Shown here: one piece after another, positions 7,301-8,094 of the stretch | Layout of the letters: every line of letters starts with the position of its first letter | Numbering within the stretch: position 1 is the stretch's first letter | DNA from: Phycisphaerales bacterium UBA7708 | GTDB lineage: Bacteria > Planctomycetota > Phycisphaerae > Sedimentisphaerales > Anaerohalosphaeraceae | Assembly: GCA_002482415.1 (NCBI GenBank) | Contig: DLFY01000122.1 | Coordinates: forward strand, 15,136 to 23,229 | DNA length: 8,094 bases | Direction of reading: 5' to 3' | Program-made: the position numbers and the translations under genes | Notes under the pieces: model-generated | Told to the model about the DNA's origin: nothing | Database searches by the model: none | Seen by the model: only the letters and a program-made list of their open reading frames with translations

Positions 7301-8092
7301 TCGCTTGCACATCCGCTGGATTAATTTCCGACAGTCGATGACGGCCAGAAAACATTTGTCCGCCGGGATGCCGGGATGCCATGCCATACTGCCGAACACG
7401 CGAAAGGATGCCATCTTGAATCCCTTGAACAGGCTTTCATCAAGCGTGTTGACATGCGAGGGAATGCGATTAATCTCTTTATACGGCGCCAAAACAAACG
7501 CAAACCCCCGGCAGACCCGAACCAGATGCTCACAGAATTTTCGCGGCTCGGGAACATGCTCAATCACCGCGTTGCAGAAAACAAAATCCCACTGTTTATC
7601 CGGCAAATTGAACAAATCCGCCACCATATAATTAATCTTCGGATACATCGTCTTGACCCACCGCTGACGCACCGGGGTGTTATCCACGGCATCCACATGA
7701 ATCTTCGAATATACATAATGATCCGAGTGAAGCAGCGTAATGATATTGCTTCCGGCACCGGAGCCGGCACCGACGTCCAGCAGTTTCAATTCATCCTTGC
7801 GACGATAATACTGCTTTAATATCGCGTGAAACTCGGGAATGCAGTCAATCATGAACTGGGCCGACTGGGCACCCCAGCCGTATTCAAAGTCCGCACGAGT
7901 AAATTTATTCCTCGGATTGAGGTCGTACACCGCATCCTTGAGCGTATCGACCAGCCCCTGCCACGCCGCAGCCACATCATTGAACTCCGCGTCCGCAAGC
8001 TGGGGAACCTTCCGGACAAGCTCCTGAAGCTCGGTCATTTTCTCAATCAACGCATCTTTTGTTGTAGTCTGCTCCACCGTTCTGTTCTCCAT
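7298..8092 (-). CDS. Class I SAM-dependent methyltransferase with N-terminal helical region
   Basis: A 264-residue protein if the ATG at 8092 is the start. Only two bases lie before it, so a longer product beginning outside the window cannot be excluded. The first 60 residues are charged and leucine-rich (for example LIEKMTELQELVRKV) and are predicted helical, possibly coiled coil. The methyltransferase core begins near residue 100: motif I LLDVGAGSG (104-112), a VDAVDNTP segment (133-140) with the acidic SAM-ribose position, VADLFNLP (157-164) and FVFCNAVIEHVPEP (170-183). It is the first visible gene of the minus-strand set, followed by a second methyltransferase of a different subgroup. 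A role in modifying or capping a surface glycan is inferred from position only; an unrelated small-molecule substrate is possible. Confidence 0.82.
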   Translation of the reverse strand: MENRTVEQTTTKDALIEKMTELQELVRKVPQLADAEFNDVAAAWQGLVDTLKDAVYDLNPRNKFTRADFEYGWGAQSAQFMIDCIPEFHAILKQYYRRKDELKLLDVGAGSGAGSNIITLLHSDHYVYSKIHVDAVDNTPVRQRWVKTMYPKINYMVADLFNLPDKQWDFVFCNAVIEHVPEPRKFCEHLVRVCRGFAFVLAPYKEINRIPSHVNTLDESLFKGFKMASFRVFGSMAWHPGIPADKCFLAVIDCRKLIQRMCKR

Positions 8093-8094
8093 CG

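Noticed and set aside
6486..7631. 381-residue plus-strand open frame opposite the methyltransferase and GT2 genes
   Set aside because: It has no recognisable domain and low-complexity composition. The opposite strand carries clear SAM-methyltransferase and GT2 motifs throughout, so this is a shadow frame.
1..8094. CRISPR arrays, tRNA or rRNA genes, insertion sequences
   Set aside because: No regularly spaced repeats, RNA-gene-like sequences, transposase motifs or terminal inverted repeats were seen. Nearly all bases are accounted for by coding sequence.

Overview
The window is a cell-surface polysaccharide assembly locus from a bacterium, probably a Gram-negative one. It has about half G+C, dense gene packing and few strong Shine-Dalgarno sequences. 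No gene fixes the taxon. A CysN/CysQ pair beside exopolysaccharide genes would suit an environmental anaerobe such as a planctomycete or a relative, but that is a guess.

Layout: positions 1-1526 (+) hold the 3' part of a CysN-type sulfate adenylyltransferase large subunit carrying a degenerate APS-kinase-like C-terminal domain. It overlaps by one base a cysQ-type 3'(2'),5'-bisphosphate nucleotidase. After an 88-base gap, positions 1615-4477 (+) hold a WcaJ-type polyprenyl-phosphate sugar-1-phosphate transferase, overlapped by 11 bases by a multi-spanning GT-C (GT39-like) glycosyltransferase. The other half, 4446-8092, runs on the minus strand. In transcription order it encodes two class I SAM methyltransferases, a GT2 glycosyltransferase and a GT4 glycosyltransferase. 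The two gene sets converge, and their last genes overlap by 32 bases at their 3' ends.

Inferred joint role: the WcaJ-like enzyme loads the first sugar (probably glucose-1-phosphate) on undecaprenyl phosphate. The GT4 and GT2 enzymes extend the glycan on the cytoplasmic face. One or both methyltransferases may decorate or cap it. The GT-C enzyme may add a sugar from a polyprenyl-phosphate donor on the outer face. The cysN-cysQ pair supplies activated sulfate and clears PAP, which raises the possibility that the polymer is sulfated, although no sulfotransferase is visible. Flippase, polymerase and export genes are not in the window and presumably lie outside it.

No RNA genes, mobile elements, CRISPR arrays or convincing intrinsic terminators were seen. 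The most unusual feature is the CysN-linked kinase domain. It keeps the APS-kinase framework but has lost the Walker A Ser, the DGDNVR-type motif and the lid region.
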